DNA of 16,564 nucleotides, taken from contig JAITKY010000121.1 of the NCBI GenBank assembly GCA_031278135.1, positions 1 through 16,564 of the forward strand. The letters are read 5' to 3'. This DNA is from Prevotellaceae bacterium (GTDB taxonomy: Bacteria > Bacteroidota > Bacteroidia > Bacteroidales > UBA932). The translations under genes were made by a program, and so were the position numbers. The notes below the pieces were generated by a model, which saw nothing but the letters and a program-made list of their open reading frames with translations, did no database searches and was not told the origin of the DNA. Below are positions 1-9,219 of the stretch, in pieces (within the stretch, counting starts at the first letter, position 1; the number at the start of each line of letters is the position of its first letter).

Positions 1-1
1 T

Positions 2-1579
2 ATGCGCGCTTATGCGTACTATCATTTGGCGGTAAAGTATGGTCCCGCAGTGCTGATTGGCGACGAGCCGATGCTAAACAACGAGGAAGCAAGTTATTAC
101 GACCGTGCAAGGGCTACGTATGACGAGACGATTGACTATATTTGCGAAGAACTGGAAAAGGCGGCACAATATCTGCCTCATTCCGACATGGTTGCTGTCA
201 GTGATTTCGGACGGCCTCACATTGGCGCTGCATACGGGCTGATTGCTCGTCTGAGACTGATTCAGGCAAGCCCCTTGTATAATCCGAAACCGGACAATCG
301 TGCGGCAACTATCTATTTTGGCGACTGGAAACGCTCAACCGACGGAGTGCATTATGTTTCGCAGGCTTACGACGAACGTAAATGGGCTGTTGCAGCTGCG
401 GCTGCAAAACGGGTAATGGATATGGAAACTTATGCGTTGCATACTGTCGATCGTATAGGGGGAACAACAAGCAACAGTACCAGACCTTTACCTGCCAACG
501 TTTCTGACGCGCCGTTTCCCGACGGCGCCGGCAACATTGACCCGTTACGGTCTTATTCGGACATGTTTACAGGCGAAGGGGTAGCGGCTCGGAATCCCGA
601 ATTTATCTGGGGACGCTGGTCAAACAATGTCATGAACTATACCCGCCATTCTTTCCCGATAGGTCAATACGGCGGATGGAACGGATTATGCGTAACTCAA
701 AAGGTAATAGACGCATATCGTATGGAGGATGGCAGAGACATACACGATGCCAGCAATGAATATCCATACAAGACCGAAGGTACTTTGGGCAAAAATATTT
801 CGTTCTCTGGTTATGACTTGCGTAATACAGTCCATAACATGTATGTAAACCGCGAAATGCGTTTTTATGCGAGTATAGGTTTCAGCCAACGTTATTGGGC
901 TCTCAATTCCACAACAGAGAGTCAATATAAGCCTGTGACTGTCAATTATGACGCCAGCGGCAATTCGGGTAAAAGCCAGTTAGGAACATCAGTGACCAAT
1001 TATCCGATAACCGGTTATGTATTGACAAAATATGTTCATGTGGACGATGCTTGGGGTGGAAACGGCGCCCAACGGCAAATGAAGTCGTTCCCTATTATCC
1101 GGTATGCAGAAATCCTCCTTTCGTATGCCGAAGCATTAAACAACCTGACAACTTCGCATTCGATAACCGACGCAGAGACAGACGAAAGCCAGTCTTTCTC
1201 GCGCAACACGAATGAAATAGCAAAGGCTTTCAATCAGGTACGTTATCGGGCAGGATTGCCGGGCTTGACGGCGGAAGAGTTAAGCTCTCCTGCAAAAATA
1301 CAGGAACTGATAGAACGTGAGCGTTTAGTTGAATTTCTGTACGAAGACCGTCGTTATTTTGATGTTCGTCGCTGGGGTAAATACGAAGAGACGGAAAATG
1401 AACTTATACTTGGTATGAATACCGATTCTTCGGGCGATACATATTATTCCGTTGTGCCGGTCAACCATGCCAAGGCGCGTAACAGAGTTGTTAATAAGAA
1501 AATGGTATTGTTTCCACTTGCTCTCGACGAAGTCAGGAAGGCGCCATCGTTAGACCAAAATCCGGGATGGCAAAATTAA
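2..1579 (+). CDS. SusD/RagB-family outer membrane glycan-binding lipoprotein, 5'-truncated
   Basis: The 525 visible residues are the middle and C-terminal part of a SusD/RagB protein, which sits on the outer cell surface and delivers glycans or peptides to its SusC/RagA TonB-dependent partner. The visible start MRAYAYYHLAVKYG matches the family's conserved helix (usually FLRAYYYF-like), which normally lies over 100 residues into the protein, so the ATG at position 2 is internal and the signal peptide and lipobox are upstream of the window. The C-terminal part has the family hallmarks: PIIRYAEILLSYAEALNN, FNQVRYRAGLPG, and IERERLVEFLYEDRRYFDVRRW, ending in DQNPGWQN. The next gene, a lipoprotein, starts 26 bp after the stop, consistent with one operon. 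A susC-like gene is expected upstream but cannot be seen. The substrate cannot be told from the sequence. Confidence 0.93.
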   Translation: MRAYAYYHLAVKYGPAVLIGDEPMLNNEEASYYDRARATYDETIDYICEELEKAAQYLPHSDMVAVSDFGRPHIGAAYGLIARLRLIQASPLYNPKPDNRAATIYFGDWKRSTDGVHYVSQAYDERKWAVAAAAAKRVMDMETYALHTVDRIGGTTSNSTRPLPANVSDAPFPDGAGNIDPLRSYSDMFTGEGVAARNPEFIWGRWSNNVMNYTRHSFPIGQYGGWNGLCVTQKVIDAYRMEDGRDIHDASNEYPYKTEGTLGKNISFSGYDLRNTVHNMYVNREMRFYASIGFSQRYWALNSTTESQYKPVTVNYDASGNSGKSQLGTSVTNYPITGYVLTKYVHVDDAWGGNGAQRQMKSFPIIRYAEILLSYAEALNNLTTSHSITDAETDESQSFSRNTNEIAKAFNQVRYRAGLPGLTAEELSSPAKIQELIERERLVEFLYEDRRYFDVRRWGKYEETENELILGMNTDSSGDTYYSVVPVNHAKARNRVVNKKMVLFPLALDEVRKAPSLDQNPGWQN

Positions 1580-1605
1580 ATAAAATATTAAAATGTAAAT
1601 TAATT

Positions 1606-2559
1606 ATGAATCAGATTATAAAAAAGAAAATGACCCTTATATGCAGTATAATTGTCTGCATGGCAAGTTTTATTGGTTGCAAGGGTGACGAAATGTACGA
1701 AAAGGAAATGTATCATCCTGTCATTTACTTGCTCAGCAATGGTACGGATAATGTTTATACGGTTGTTATACCGTTTAAAGAAGATAAGGCGGTAAATTAT
1801 TTCTCGGTCGGCTGCGGAGGTTCGCTTCCAAATCCCGAAGAAGTTGTCATCGAACTTGAACCGGATACGGTGTTGTATGACAAATATAACAGAATGAACT
1901 TTGATAACGAAGATTCGTATGCCCGATTTTTGCCTGCGCACTGTTATGAAATAAGTTCGTACCGAGTGGTATTGCCGGCTAATTCGCCCGAACAGTATGT
2001 TAAAGTCCCTGTGAAAATAAATCAGCAGGGTTTGTCGCCCGATTCCATTTATTTTGTCCCTGTCGCCATAAAAAGTGTATCAAAGTACGAAGTGAATCCG
2101 GATAAGTACAATATGCTGTTTCGTATAGCCGTCGAAAACGATTATGCCGAACAAATCAATACTACAGTTTACTATCAGCGTGGAATAACTATTTCAGGAA
2201 GTACGCCAACCCCGATAACAGGATCGAAAATGGTTTATCCGCTGTCGAAGGACGAGGTAAGAATGTTCGCCGGAACCCGTACTCAAACATCGAAAACGAC
2301 TTTGGCAGAAATCAATACGTATTCAATCGTAGCGAAAATCAATGCCGACAGTACTGTTGTTATACATCCGTATGGCACAATCGAGGTCGAACAGTTGGAT
2401 GACGAGGCTTACAACCGCTACTACACCATGCTAAACGCCGAAAATAAGACTGTAGATTATATCGACCTGTATTACAGATTCAGAACGCTGGTATCAACAA
2501 ACCCTGACGTTTACAGTAACTGGTCGGAAATAAAAGAATCTTTACAAAGAATGAATTAA
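1606..2559 (+). CDS. SusD-associated surface lipoprotein, DUF1735/DUF4361 type
   Basis: This gene encodes a predicted 317-residue lipoprotein. The frame is open back to an ATG at 1567 that overlaps the susD-like gene, but the ATG at 1606 puts a normal signal peptide at the N-terminus: a KKK patch at residues 6-8, a hydrophobic stretch at 10-23 and a lipobox SFIGC with Cys25. The residues after the cysteine, KGDE, are acidic at +3/+4 and resemble the Bacteroidota lipoprotein export signal for the outer leaflet. The N-terminal half resembles DUF1735 and the C-terminal half DUF4361, seen in HPYGTIEVEQLDD and the closing IDLYYRFRT...W.EIKESLQRM. Such proteins usually sit right after susC/susD pairs and are thought to help bind the glycan at the cell surface. 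The family assignment is from recalled sequence character; the function is inferred from context. Confidence 0.8.
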   Translation: MNQIIKKKMTLICSIIVCMASFIGCKGDEMYEKEMYHPVIYLLSNGTDNVYTVVIPFKEDKAVNYFSVGCGGSLPNPEEVVIELEPDTVLYDKYNRMNFDNEDSYARFLPAHCYEISSYRVVLPANSPEQYVKVPVKINQQGLSPDSIYFVPVAIKSVSKYEVNPDKYNMLFRIAVENDYAEQINTTVYYQRGITISGSTPTPITGSKMVYPLSKDEVRMFAGTRTQTSKTTLAEINTYSIVAKINADSTVVIHPYGTIEVEQLDDEAYNRYYTMLNAENKTVDYIDLYYRFRTLVSTNPDVYSNWSEIKESLQRMN

Positions 2560-2595
2560 TGAAGGTGACTTAACTTACAAACCGTTTAAATCAAA

Positions 2596-2641
2596 CGAAG
2601 AAAAGGAAAGACTGCTAACCAGCAGCCTTTCCCTGACTTCG
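2596..2641 (+). terminator. Hairpin closing the susD-lipoprotein operon
   Basis: A strong hairpin lies 37 bp after the lipoprotein stop. GGAAAG (2605-2610) and CTGCT (2612-2616) pair with AGCAG (2621-2625) and CTTTCC (2627-2632) around an AACC loop, with one A/C mismatch. An outer CGAAG/CTTCG pair (2596-2600 and 2637-2641) extends it. There is no T-run after the stem, so it may act as an mRNA 3'-end stabiliser rather than an intrinsic terminator. Confidence 0.5.
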
Positions 2642-2684
2642 TATAACTAATGAACGATGAACAACAGCATTAATAAAGACGCCA

Positions 2685-2839
2685 GTAGCAACGTTGCTAT
2701 TGCCATCGTAGCAACGTTGCTATTGCTGTCGTAGCAACGTTGCTATTGCTATCGTAGCAACATTGCTATTGCTATCGTAGCAACATTGCTATTGATGACT
2801 TCTTGCTACCTGTGTTGTAGCAACGTTGCTACTGATGTC
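2685..2839 (+). repeat. 23-bp tandem repeat array with palindromic core
   Basis: Five head-to-tail 23-bp units occupy 2685-2707, 2708-2730, 2731-2753, 2754-2776 and 2777-2799, followed by 17 bp that contain the inverted core TTGCTAC, and a further unit at 2817-2839. Each unit starts GTAGCAACRTTGCTA. In units 1-3 and the last one, TAGCAACGTTGCTA is a perfect 14-bp palindrome, extended to 16 bp (GTAGCAACGTTGCTAC) in the last. Units 4 and 5 carry a G-to-A change at the centre. The unit is not a multiple of three and the frames hit stops, so the array is not coding. Confidence 0.95.
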
Positions 2840-3029
2840 GCCGACAGTAGTCAGACAATATCTCAATCCCTTTGTGTTCATTGTCTATACAGATTGCTTT
2901 GGTAATATAGTACCTCCCCCCTTTAATACCATTTTTTTAGGGGTGTTATTTGTTTTAAAACATTGATATTGCATATTAAATGGTTTTTTTTACGGGATAA
3001 TCGCACTTTGTCCGAAAAATCACATTTAT

Positions 3030-3339
3030 TTAGCCTTTAATTCTTGTATTATCCCTTTCAATTAAAGTATATTCATCTTTTTCGCGCAAGCGCTCATCTT
3101 TTTCTTTTAATAACAAGTCCTTTTCGGTTATTTGTGCGCGAAGTACGTCCGGTGAATCACTGTAATATCGACGATTGTCGGCATTGATACCTCCTTGTAC
3201 GTGATTTGCTATAATTTGCTGCCCATCACCTATATTCGTGTTACCATTTTTTGTAGCTCATAACCCAAGTTTTGTTTATATTATTGCCTGATTCGCATAA
3301 TCTGTCAATAAATCGTTCCGATAATGGAACTTTACCATA
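3030..3339 (-). pseudogene. Frameshifted remnant of a phage-repressor-like (XRE-type) regulator, C-terminal part
   Basis: On the minus strand, 3257 down to 3030 is open for 75 residues with no start codon. It reads NGNTNIGDGQQIIANHVQGG, then NRRYYSDSPDVLRAQI, then a heptad-like charged tail with KEKDERLREKDE. This glycine/asparagine linker, SDSPDVL segment and KEKD coiled coil are characteristic, from memory, of the C-terminal half of helix-turn-helix repressor-like proteins common in Bacteroidales. An overlapping minus-strand frame (3339-3241, shifted by one base) carries CESGNNINKTWVMS, resembling the INxxWLLTGEG end of such repressors' DNA-binding domain. The join falls near a run of A/T at 3246-3251. 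A third frame near the end (LKGIIQELKAK) suggests another shift. No intact HTH domain is present, so this is a decayed gene. Confidence 0.6.
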
Positions 3340-3363
3340 TTATTATCTGAGAAAAAGAAGACT

Positions 3364-3468
3364 AAGCGACCACACTGGTCGTTAGGGCTTATGATGCCTG
3401 AGGAGGTGCATCAATGGGTAGCGTAAAAAATTTTCGCGGGGGAGAGTGTCTATGCGCCCCCGCGAAAA
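3364..3468. other. Block of three consecutive hairpins, unknown role
   Basis: Three inverted repeats follow each other. First, CGACCA (3367-3372) pairs with TGGTCG (3376-3381) over a CAC loop. Second, TGATGC (3392-3397) pairs with GCATCA (3408-3413) over a 10-base loop CTGAGGAGGT. Third, TTTTCGCGGGGG (3431-3442) pairs perfectly with CCCCCGCGAAAA (3457-3468) over 14 bases. Read on the minus strand, the third hairpin is followed by TTTTTT and could be an intrinsic terminator. Read on the plus strand, the block looks like a compact structured RNA, but it matches no RNA family that I recognise. Confidence 0.6.
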
Positions 3469-3643
3469 AACGACACATAAACTGTATAAAAATGATTAAA
3501 GATACAGGTATAGTAATTTGTAAAAAGTGTATATTTATTTCCGGACATGACACCCACGAGGACTTCAATCCGGTTTATGGCGAAGTTTTCAAAAAAAAAA
3601 ATCGCATTTTTTCCAATTTTTTATTCATTAAATAAAATATGTT

Positions 3644-3651
3644 TATATTTG
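3644..3651 (+). promoter_or_regulatory. Probable -7 box of the DUF349-pyrG-yidC promoter
   Basis: TATATTTG, followed by C, matches the Bacteroidota -7 consensus TAnnTTTG. The upstream region is AT-rich, including an 11-A run at 3591-3601, but a clear TTTG -33 box at 19-21 bp is missing. Transcription would start near 3657, giving an untranslated leader of about 50 bases with a small GGAA/TTCC hairpin. Confidence 0.6.
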
Positions 3652-3706
3652 CACCTGCATCGGGAATGGTTCCGAGGTTTTATGGATAGATAACCAAAAA
3701 TCGGAA

Positions 3707-5569
3707 ATGATTATGGAAACAAGTGAAAGAGACAAAGTTAACAAGGACGGGGGAAATATTAAAGATGGAAAAAACAGCGTATTTGCGGAGCCGCAAACTG
3801 AGTTGTTTTGCCCCGAAGAACTGAATTTAAATGAAGAAACGGCTCAAGAAAATGAGGTTTCTGTTGTAAAAAATTATTTTTTAATGTCACCACAAGATTT
3901 GCTTGACGAACTCAAGACTCTTGTCGATAATTTTCCGGTCGAACGGATAAAAAAAGATGTAGAAGCAATTAAAGATGCATTCTATAAGTATCTCGCCGAA
4001 AATGAAGAAGAGGAAGAGAGTAGCAGCGAGTCTGTTGATGAAGTAATTTTTGACCTTGTCGAAGAAGAGTTTGACAAGTATTTGGAAAAATACAGGGAAA
4101 AGAAATACGAATATACTCGTAACACCGAAAGTTATAAGGAAGAAAATTACAGGCAGAAACTTGCCATCATCGAGGAATTGAAGGACTTGATTAAGGAAGA
4201 GGAAGATTTGAATCTCACCTTCCAGAAATTCCACGATATACAGAATCGCTGGAAAGAAATCGCGCAAGTGCCTCAAAATTATGTTAAAGATCTTTGGGAT
4301 ACATGGCATTATAATGTAGAGAAATTCTACGATTATGTGAAGATCAACAAGGAATTGCGTGATTTGGATCTTCGTCGCAATCTGGAAGCCAAAAACTTAC
4401 TTATACGTAAGGCAGAGGCGTTGCTGGAACATCCGTCGGTTGTCGAAGCCTTTGCGCAACTGCAACAATATCACGATACATGGCGCGAAATTGGACCCGT
4501 GCCGAGAGACCAGAGAGAGCAAATCTGGGAACGTTTCAAAGAAGCGTCGTATAAACTCAACAGAAAACATCAGGCATACTTCGACCAACTGAAACAGGAA
4601 CGTCAGATCAATGTGCAAATGAAAATCGATTTGTGCGAACGAATCGAAAAATTAAATCAGAAAAACCCCAAATCAGTGAAGGAGTGGCAAAAAGCCTTCA
4701 ACGAACTGTCGAACATATTCGACGAATGGAAAGCAATCGGGTTTGTTCCCAAAAAGGAAAACACCGAACTTTATGCACGTCTGCGAAAAGGACGTGACGA
4801 ATTTTTCTCCAAGCGGCGTGCTTATTATAAAGCGCAAAAGCAGATAGCAATGGCTAATTTCAAGCTGAAAAAAGAATTATGCGAAAAAGCAAAAGCCATT
4901 AGCAACAGCGAAGATTGGCAGACAACAGCAGACGCTCTCATCAAATTGCAAAAACAATGGAGACAAATAGGTCCTGTTCCCCACAAACTTTCCGTAGCGC
5001 TGTGGGTAGAATTTAGAGACGCTTGCGACACTTTTTTCAATCGTAAAATCGAGCATCAAAAGATGTTATCCGAACAATATGCCGTCAATCTAAAAGAAAA
5101 GGAAGCGTTGATCGTCGAACTCAAAAATTTTGTTCTAAGCAAAAACGAATCCAAAAACATTGACGCTCTGAAGCAATTCCGTCAACGCTGGAATAATATT
5201 GGTTTTGTTCCTATCAAAGAAAAGGAGAGACTCCAGCAAAAATTCTACGCTGTGCTGGATGAAAAATACAGACAACTGAAAATCTCCGATGCTCAACGCA
5301 AAATCATACGGATGAAAGAGAGATTCGAATCGTCGGGACACAAGTTTGACTCGAACAGAGTGGTGAACAGCGAACGTGAACGGTTATTTAATCGTATCAT
5401 GCAATTAGAGAACGAAATATCCCTGTTGGATAATAACGTAGGATTTTTTGCAAGTTCGAAAAATGCCGATTCGATGATCGCCGACGTACGTAAGAAAATC
5501 AGCAAGGCAAAAGAGGAGATCCGCAAAATGGAAGAACAGATAAAATTGATAGACAAAGAATTTGAATAA
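3707..5569 (+). CDS. DUF349 repeat protein
   Basis: This 620-residue protein is soluble, with no signal peptide or membrane segment. Its core is a series of DUF349 repeats, each with a tryptophan followed by an IGxVP-like motif: WKEIAQVP at 182, WREIGPVP at 259, WKAIGFVP at 341, WRQIGPVP at 418 and WNNIGFVP at 495. The spacing of 77-82 residues fits five helical units. The N-terminal 115 residues are polar with an acidic run at 99-104. The last 60 residues, including [18 protein letters not shown], look like a coiled coil. The biochemical role of DUF349 is not established. Either ATG (3707 or 3713) could start the protein; 3707 gives the longer form. pyrG begins 16 bp after its stop, so the two are probably co-transcribed. 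Confidence 0.88.
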   Translation: MIMETSERDKVNKDGGNIKDGKNSVFAEPQTELFCPEELNLNEETAQENEVSVVKNYFLMSPQDLLDELKTLVDNFPVERIKKDVEAIKDAFYKYLAENEEEEESSSESVDEVIFDLVEEEFDKYLEKYREKKYEYTRNTESYKEENYRQKLAIIEELKDLIKEEEDLNLTFQKFHDIQNRWKEIAQVPQNYVKDLWDTWHYNVEKFYDYVKINKELRDLDLRRNLEAKNLLIRKAEALLEHPSVVEAFAQLQQYHDTWREIGPVPRDQREQIWERFKEASYKLNRKHQAYFDQLKQERQINVQMKIDLCERIEKLNQKNPKSVKEWQKAFNELSNIFDEWKAIGFVPKKENTELYARLRKGRDEFFSKRRAYYKAQKQIAMANFKLKKELCEKAKAISNSEDWQTTADALIKLQKQWRQIGPVPHKLSVALWVEFRDACDTFFNRKIEHQKMLSEQYAVNLKEKEALIVELKNFVLSKNESKNIDALKQFRQRWNNIGFVPIKEKERLQQKFYAVLDEKYRQLKISDAQRKIIRMKERFESSGHKFDSNRVVNSERERLFNRIMQLENEISLLDNNVGFFASSKNADSMIADVRKKISKAKEEIRKMEEQIKLIDKEFE

Positions 5570-5585
5570 AAAGTACAGTTCGAAT

Positions 5586-7229
5586 ATGCAGAGTCAAACA
5601 ACAAAATATATTTTTGTCACCGGCGGAGTAACTTCGTCGTTGGGTAAAGGTATCATATCCGCATCGTTGGCCAAACTGCTACAGGCACGCGGCTATAGCG
5701 TTACGATACAAAAACTCGACCCGTATCTCAATGTCGATCCGGGAACACTAAACCCTTATGAACATGGAGAATGTTATGTCACCGAAGACGGAGCCGAAAC
5801 CGATTTGGATTTGGGACACTACGAACGTTTCCTGAATATCCACACCACTCAAGCCAACAACGTTACGACCGGAAGAATCTACCAGTCAGTGATAAACAAA
5901 GAACGTAAAGGCGAATTTCTCGGCAAAACCGTTCAAGTCATTCCGCATGTTACCGACGAAATAAAATACCGGATAAAACTTCTCGGCTCGAAAAACAAAT
6001 TCGACGTAGTGATTACAGAAATCGGTGGAACAGTGGGCGATATCGAATCGTTGCCTTATATCGAATCGGTCAGACAGTTAAAATACGAACTCGGCTCAAG
6101 TAACTCATTAGTAATACATCTCACTCTGGTGCCTTATCTTGCAGCTGCCGGCGAATTGAAGACAAAGCCTACCCAACACTCCGTCAAATCATTGTTGGAA
6201 GCAGGAGTTCAGCCCGATATACTCGTGTTGCGTACCGAAAAAAGTCTTGGCGAAGATATTCGTAACAAAGTTGCAAGGTTTTGCAATGTCGAACCCGATT
6301 GCGTAATCGAATCCATTGACGTTTCGTCGATATACGAAGTCCCGATTCTCATGCAGAAAGAAGGATTAGACCGTACTGTTTTGCGAAAACTGGGATATTC
6401 GACAAAAGAAACGGCAAAAATCGAGATGAACGAATGGATTGATTTTGTCTCAAAGCTGAAACAGCCCGACGACGAAGTGCTGATTTTACTTGTCGGCAAA
6501 TACACTTCGTTGCCCGACGCCTACAAGTCAATATCCGAAGCGTTTATACATGCCGGAGCAGCCAACAGAGTTAAAATCAAACTGAAAATGCTCAATTCGG
6601 AATCGATTACTCCCGAAAACGTAAACGACTTGTTAAGCGAGGTTCAGGGCGTTGTCGTCGCTCCCGGATTTGGAGAACGTGGAGTGGACGGGAAAATCAG
6701 CGCAGTGAAATATGCACGAGAAAACAACGTTCCATTTTTAGGAATATGTCTGGGAATGCAGTGCGCTGTGATTGAATTTTCGCGTAACATATTGGGATTG
6801 AAGGATGCGCACACTACCGAAATAAACATACAGACACCTTTTCCCGTCATCGATTTGATGGAAGAACAAAAATACGTGACCGACAAGGGCGGAACAATGC
6901 GTCTGGGCGCCTATCCCTGCGTCCTGAACGAAGGAACAAGGACGTTCGACGCGTATCAATCCGGTGAAATATCCGAACGACACCGGCATCGTTACGAATT
7001 AAATAACAAATATTTGCCTGCACTGGAAAAAAACGGCATGATAGCGGCGGGTCGCAATCTTGCAACTAATCTTGTTGAAATTGTTGAAATCCCTTCGCAC
7101 GAATGGTTTGTCGGGGTACAGTTTCATCCCGAATACAAGAGTACAGTTCTTAACCCACATCCGCTTTTCGTGTCTTTCGTCAAAGCGGCAATGAAACAAA
7201 AACAAAATCCTGTAAAAAAATCAGATTGA
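5586..7229 (+). CDS. pyrG: CTP synthase (glutamine-hydrolysing)
   Basis: CTP synthase makes CTP from UTP, ATP and glutamine, the last step of pyrimidine nucleotide synthesis. The 547 residues from the ATG at 5586 match the usual family length. The N-terminal amidoligase domain (about 1-275) opens with [14 protein letters not shown] (10-23), the ATP-binding loop, and contains [19 protein letters not shown] and [11 protein letters not shown] (145-155). The C-terminal class I glutamine amidotransferase domain (about 295-535) has the nucleophile elbow GICLGMQ with Cys388 and the catalytic His514 and Glu516 in QFHPE. All key residues are present. An in-frame TTG at 5562 would overlap the DUF349 gene and add eight non-conserved residues, so it is not chosen. 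yidC follows after 39 bp. Confidence 0.98.
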   Translation: MQSQTTKYIFVTGGVTSSLGKGIISASLAKLLQARGYSVTIQKLDPYLNVDPGTLNPYEHGECYVTEDGAETDLDLGHYERFLNIHTTQANNVTTGRIYQSVINKERKGEFLGKTVQVIPHVTDEIKYRIKLLGSKNKFDVVITEIGGTVGDIESLPYIESVRQLKYELGSSNSLVIHLTLVPYLAAAGELKTKPTQHSVKSLLEAGVQPDILVLRTEKSLGEDIRNKVARFCNVEPDCVIESIDVSSIYEVPILMQKEGLDRTVLRKLGYSTKETAKIEMNEWIDFVSKLKQPDDEVLILLVGKYTSLPDAYKSISEAFIHAGAANRVKIKLKMLNSESITPENVNDLLSEVQGVVVAPGFGERGVDGKISAVKYARENNVPFLGICLGMQCAVIEFSRNILGLKDAHTTEINIQTPFPVIDLMEEQKYVTDKGGTMRLGAYPCVLNEGTRTFDAYQSGEISERHRHRYELNNKYLPALEKNGMIAAGRNLATNLVEIVEIPSHEWFVGVQFHPEYKSTVLNPHPLFVSFVKAAMKQKQNPVKKSD

Positions 7230-7268
7230 AACATTATTAAAGATTAAAAATTATTAAGAAATAAACAG

Positions 7269-9188
7269 ATGGATAAAAACACCGGTATCGGACTTTTGTT
7301 GATTGCGCTCATATTTGGAGGTTATATGTGGTGGAGTTCCAAAACAACGGAAGCATATAATAAAGAACGTCAAAGAATACAGGATTCGTTAAGGAAAATC
7401 GCGCCTGTCGTACATGAAACGCCAAAACAGGCGGAAATACAATCAGACAGCCTGCAACAGGCACGTTTAAAGAATATTGCAGTCGAAAATCTCGGTGCGT
7501 TGATGGCTTCGTCGCTCGAAGGAAAGGAAGAATTTTATACTGTCGAAAACGACAAACTTATTGTTACATTTTCGAACAAAGGCGGTCGTATCTGGTCGGT
7601 CGAATTTAAAGATTATCAAAATTATAACGATTTCAAAGAAAACAAAAAACGCCCGCTGAAAATGTTTTATGGCGACGCTAACACCTTTTCGCTGAAACTG
7701 TTTACAAATACTCAGGACATACAAACCGGAAATTTCTATTTCGAATCTCAAATTCAGGAACATAATCAACAGGTAACTTCCGATTCGTTGAAAGCGCCGT
7801 TCCGTCTGTACGCCGATTCCGTTTCGTACATCGAATTCGTATACACGTTTTACAAAGACAAATACAATGTGGGACTGAACGTTAATTTCGTGGGAATGGA
7901 CAAACATGTCGATCCAAGAGTTACGACTGTGGACGTCAATTGGAAACTCAACTTTTCGCAACAGGAAAAAGGTTTTTCAAACGAAAATACTTACACCAAC
8001 ATTGCTTACAAATATCCGGGAGAAACGTCGATTGAAGATATTAACGGCTCGAAAAATTCTGTTACCGAAGATGTTAAAACCAAACTGGAATGGATAAACT
8101 TCAAACAGCATTTCTTTTCGGCTATCATCTATACCAACGGCTCAATCAACAATAAACTGAGTTTTGTGTCATACGATGAAAAAAATCCCGAAAAACTGCT
8201 GAAAACAATCGAAGCAAATTTTCAATTGGAACTCAATAATAAGAAAAACGGCAGTATTCCACTGTCATTTTATTTTTTGCCAAATCATTTCAGTACATTG
8301 CGTTCGTATGGTCATTCGTTCGAGAGAATCATCCCTTTGGGAGGTTCGATTATCGGAATCATCAACCGTCTGATAGTTATTCCCGTAGTTAATTTCTTGC
8401 AAAACTATATTGGTAGTTTCGGTTTGGTTATCTTGCTCCTAACTCTTATTATCAAGATATTGCTGGCGCCCTTAACATGGAAATCATTTCTTTCGTCGGC
8501 AAAAATGAAAGTTTTGAAACCGGAAGTCGATAAAATCGGCGCCAAATATCCCGATTCTAAGGATGCAATGAAAAAACAGCAGGAAATCATGGCTCTATAC
8601 AAAAAGACAGGCGTAAGTATGTTTGGTGGCTGTTTACCAATGCTTTTACAGTTTCCGATACTGTTTGCACTGTTCCGTTTTTTCCCTTCGTCGTTCGAAT
8701 TGCGGCAAAAGAATTTCCTCTGGGCCGACGACCTTTCGGCTTACGATTCGGTCTATGACTTGCCGTTTTCGATACCGTTCTACGGCAGTCACGTGAGTAT
8801 GTTCACTTTATTGATGGCGGTAGCAATGATACTTTCGTCGAAAATAATGATGTCGCAACAAGGCGGCCTCAACGCACAGATGAAGCAGATGAACGTGATG
8901 ATGACATATATCATGCCGATTTTCATGCTCGCATTCTTCAACAATTATGCAAGCGGGCTGACATATTACTATTTCCTGTCGAGCATTATCACTCTGATAC
9001 AGAACCTGATTATACGCAAATACTTTGTCGATGAAGAAGCGTTGCTGAAACAGTTGAATGCGAAAGCAGCCAAACATAAAAGTAATCCGAAAAAGAAAAA
9101 AATGTCGTTCACCGAGCGTTTGATGCAGAAACAAAGAGAATTGGAACGCTCTCAAAAACAACAGGCTAAAAACAGGAAAAAGAGATAA
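7269..9188 (+). CDS. yidC: Membrane protein insertase YidC
   Basis: YidC/Oxa1 inserts proteins into the inner membrane, alone or with SecYEG. The 639 residues have the Gram-negative layout. An N-terminal anchor (6-22, GIGLLLIALIFGGYMWW) is followed by a large periplasmic beta-domain (about 85-345) and then the conserved five-helix core: about 358-378 and 383-402, a cytoplasmic hairpin 405-448, and 452-472, 509-528 and 545-585. In the core helix LTLIIKILLAPL, Lys396 stands where E. coli has the groove arginine, a conservative change. GGCLPMLLQFPILFALF is a family signature. The C-terminus is very basic (KKKK, RKKR), consistent with ribosome contact. It is the third gene of the likely DUF349-pyrG-yidC unit. 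Confidence 0.97.
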   Translation: MDKNTGIGLLLIALIFGGYMWWSSKTTEAYNKERQRIQDSLRKIAPVVHETPKQAEIQSDSLQQARLKNIAVENLGALMASSLEGKEEFYTVENDKLIVTFSNKGGRIWSVEFKDYQNYNDFKENKKRPLKMFYGDANTFSLKLFTNTQDIQTGNFYFESQIQEHNQQVTSDSLKAPFRLYADSVSYIEFVYTFYKDKYNVGLNVNFVGMDKHVDPRVTTVDVNWKLNFSQQEKGFSNENTYTNIAYKYPGETSIEDINGSKNSVTEDVKTKLEWINFKQHFFSAIIYTNGSINNKLSFVSYDEKNPEKLLKTIEANFQLELNNKKNGSIPLSFYFLPNHFSTLRSYGHSFERIIPLGGSIIGIINRLIVIPVVNFLQNYIGSFGLVILLLTLIIKILLAPLTWKSFLSSAKMKVLKPEVDKIGAKYPDSKDAMKKQQEIMALYKKTGVSMFGGCLPMLLQFPILFALFRFFPSSFELRQKNFLWADDLSAYDSVYDLPFSIPFYGSHVSMFTLLMAVAMILSSKIMMSQQGGLNAQMKQMNVMMTYIMPIFMLAFFNNYASGLTYYYFLSSIITLIQNLIIRKYFVDEEALLKQLNAKAAKHKSNPKKKKMSFTERLMQKQRELERSQKQQAKNRKKR

Positions 9189-9219
9189 TTATGATTTCAA
9201 GCGATGTTAAATAAAAAAG

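Noticed and set aside
2657..2734. Short frame from an ATG into the 23-bp repeats
   Set aside because: It ends at a TAG inside the third repeat and the 23-bp unit shifts frame in every copy; no coding signal.
2685..2839. Possible CRISPR array
   Set aside because: Units are tandem with no spacers of regular length, and no cas genes are present.
2908..2945. Weak CCCCT/AGGGG inverted repeat with T-run
   Set aside because: Only five pairs with a long loop; not convincing as a terminator.
3364..3468. Possible integron attC site (GTTAGGG after the first hairpin)
   Set aside because: The complementary core site is missing and there is no integrase or gene cassette.
3414..3635. 73-codon open frame preceded by GGAGG, with a CKKC motif
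   Set aside because: Its start runs through the 12-bp perfect hairpin and its end through an 11-A run; the GGAGG lies in a hairpin loop and the phylum rarely uses such sites. No family resemblance.
5562..5585. TTG start for pyrG overlapping the DUF349 gene
   Set aside because: Adds eight residues not typical of CTP synthase; the ATG at 5586 fits the conserved N-terminus.
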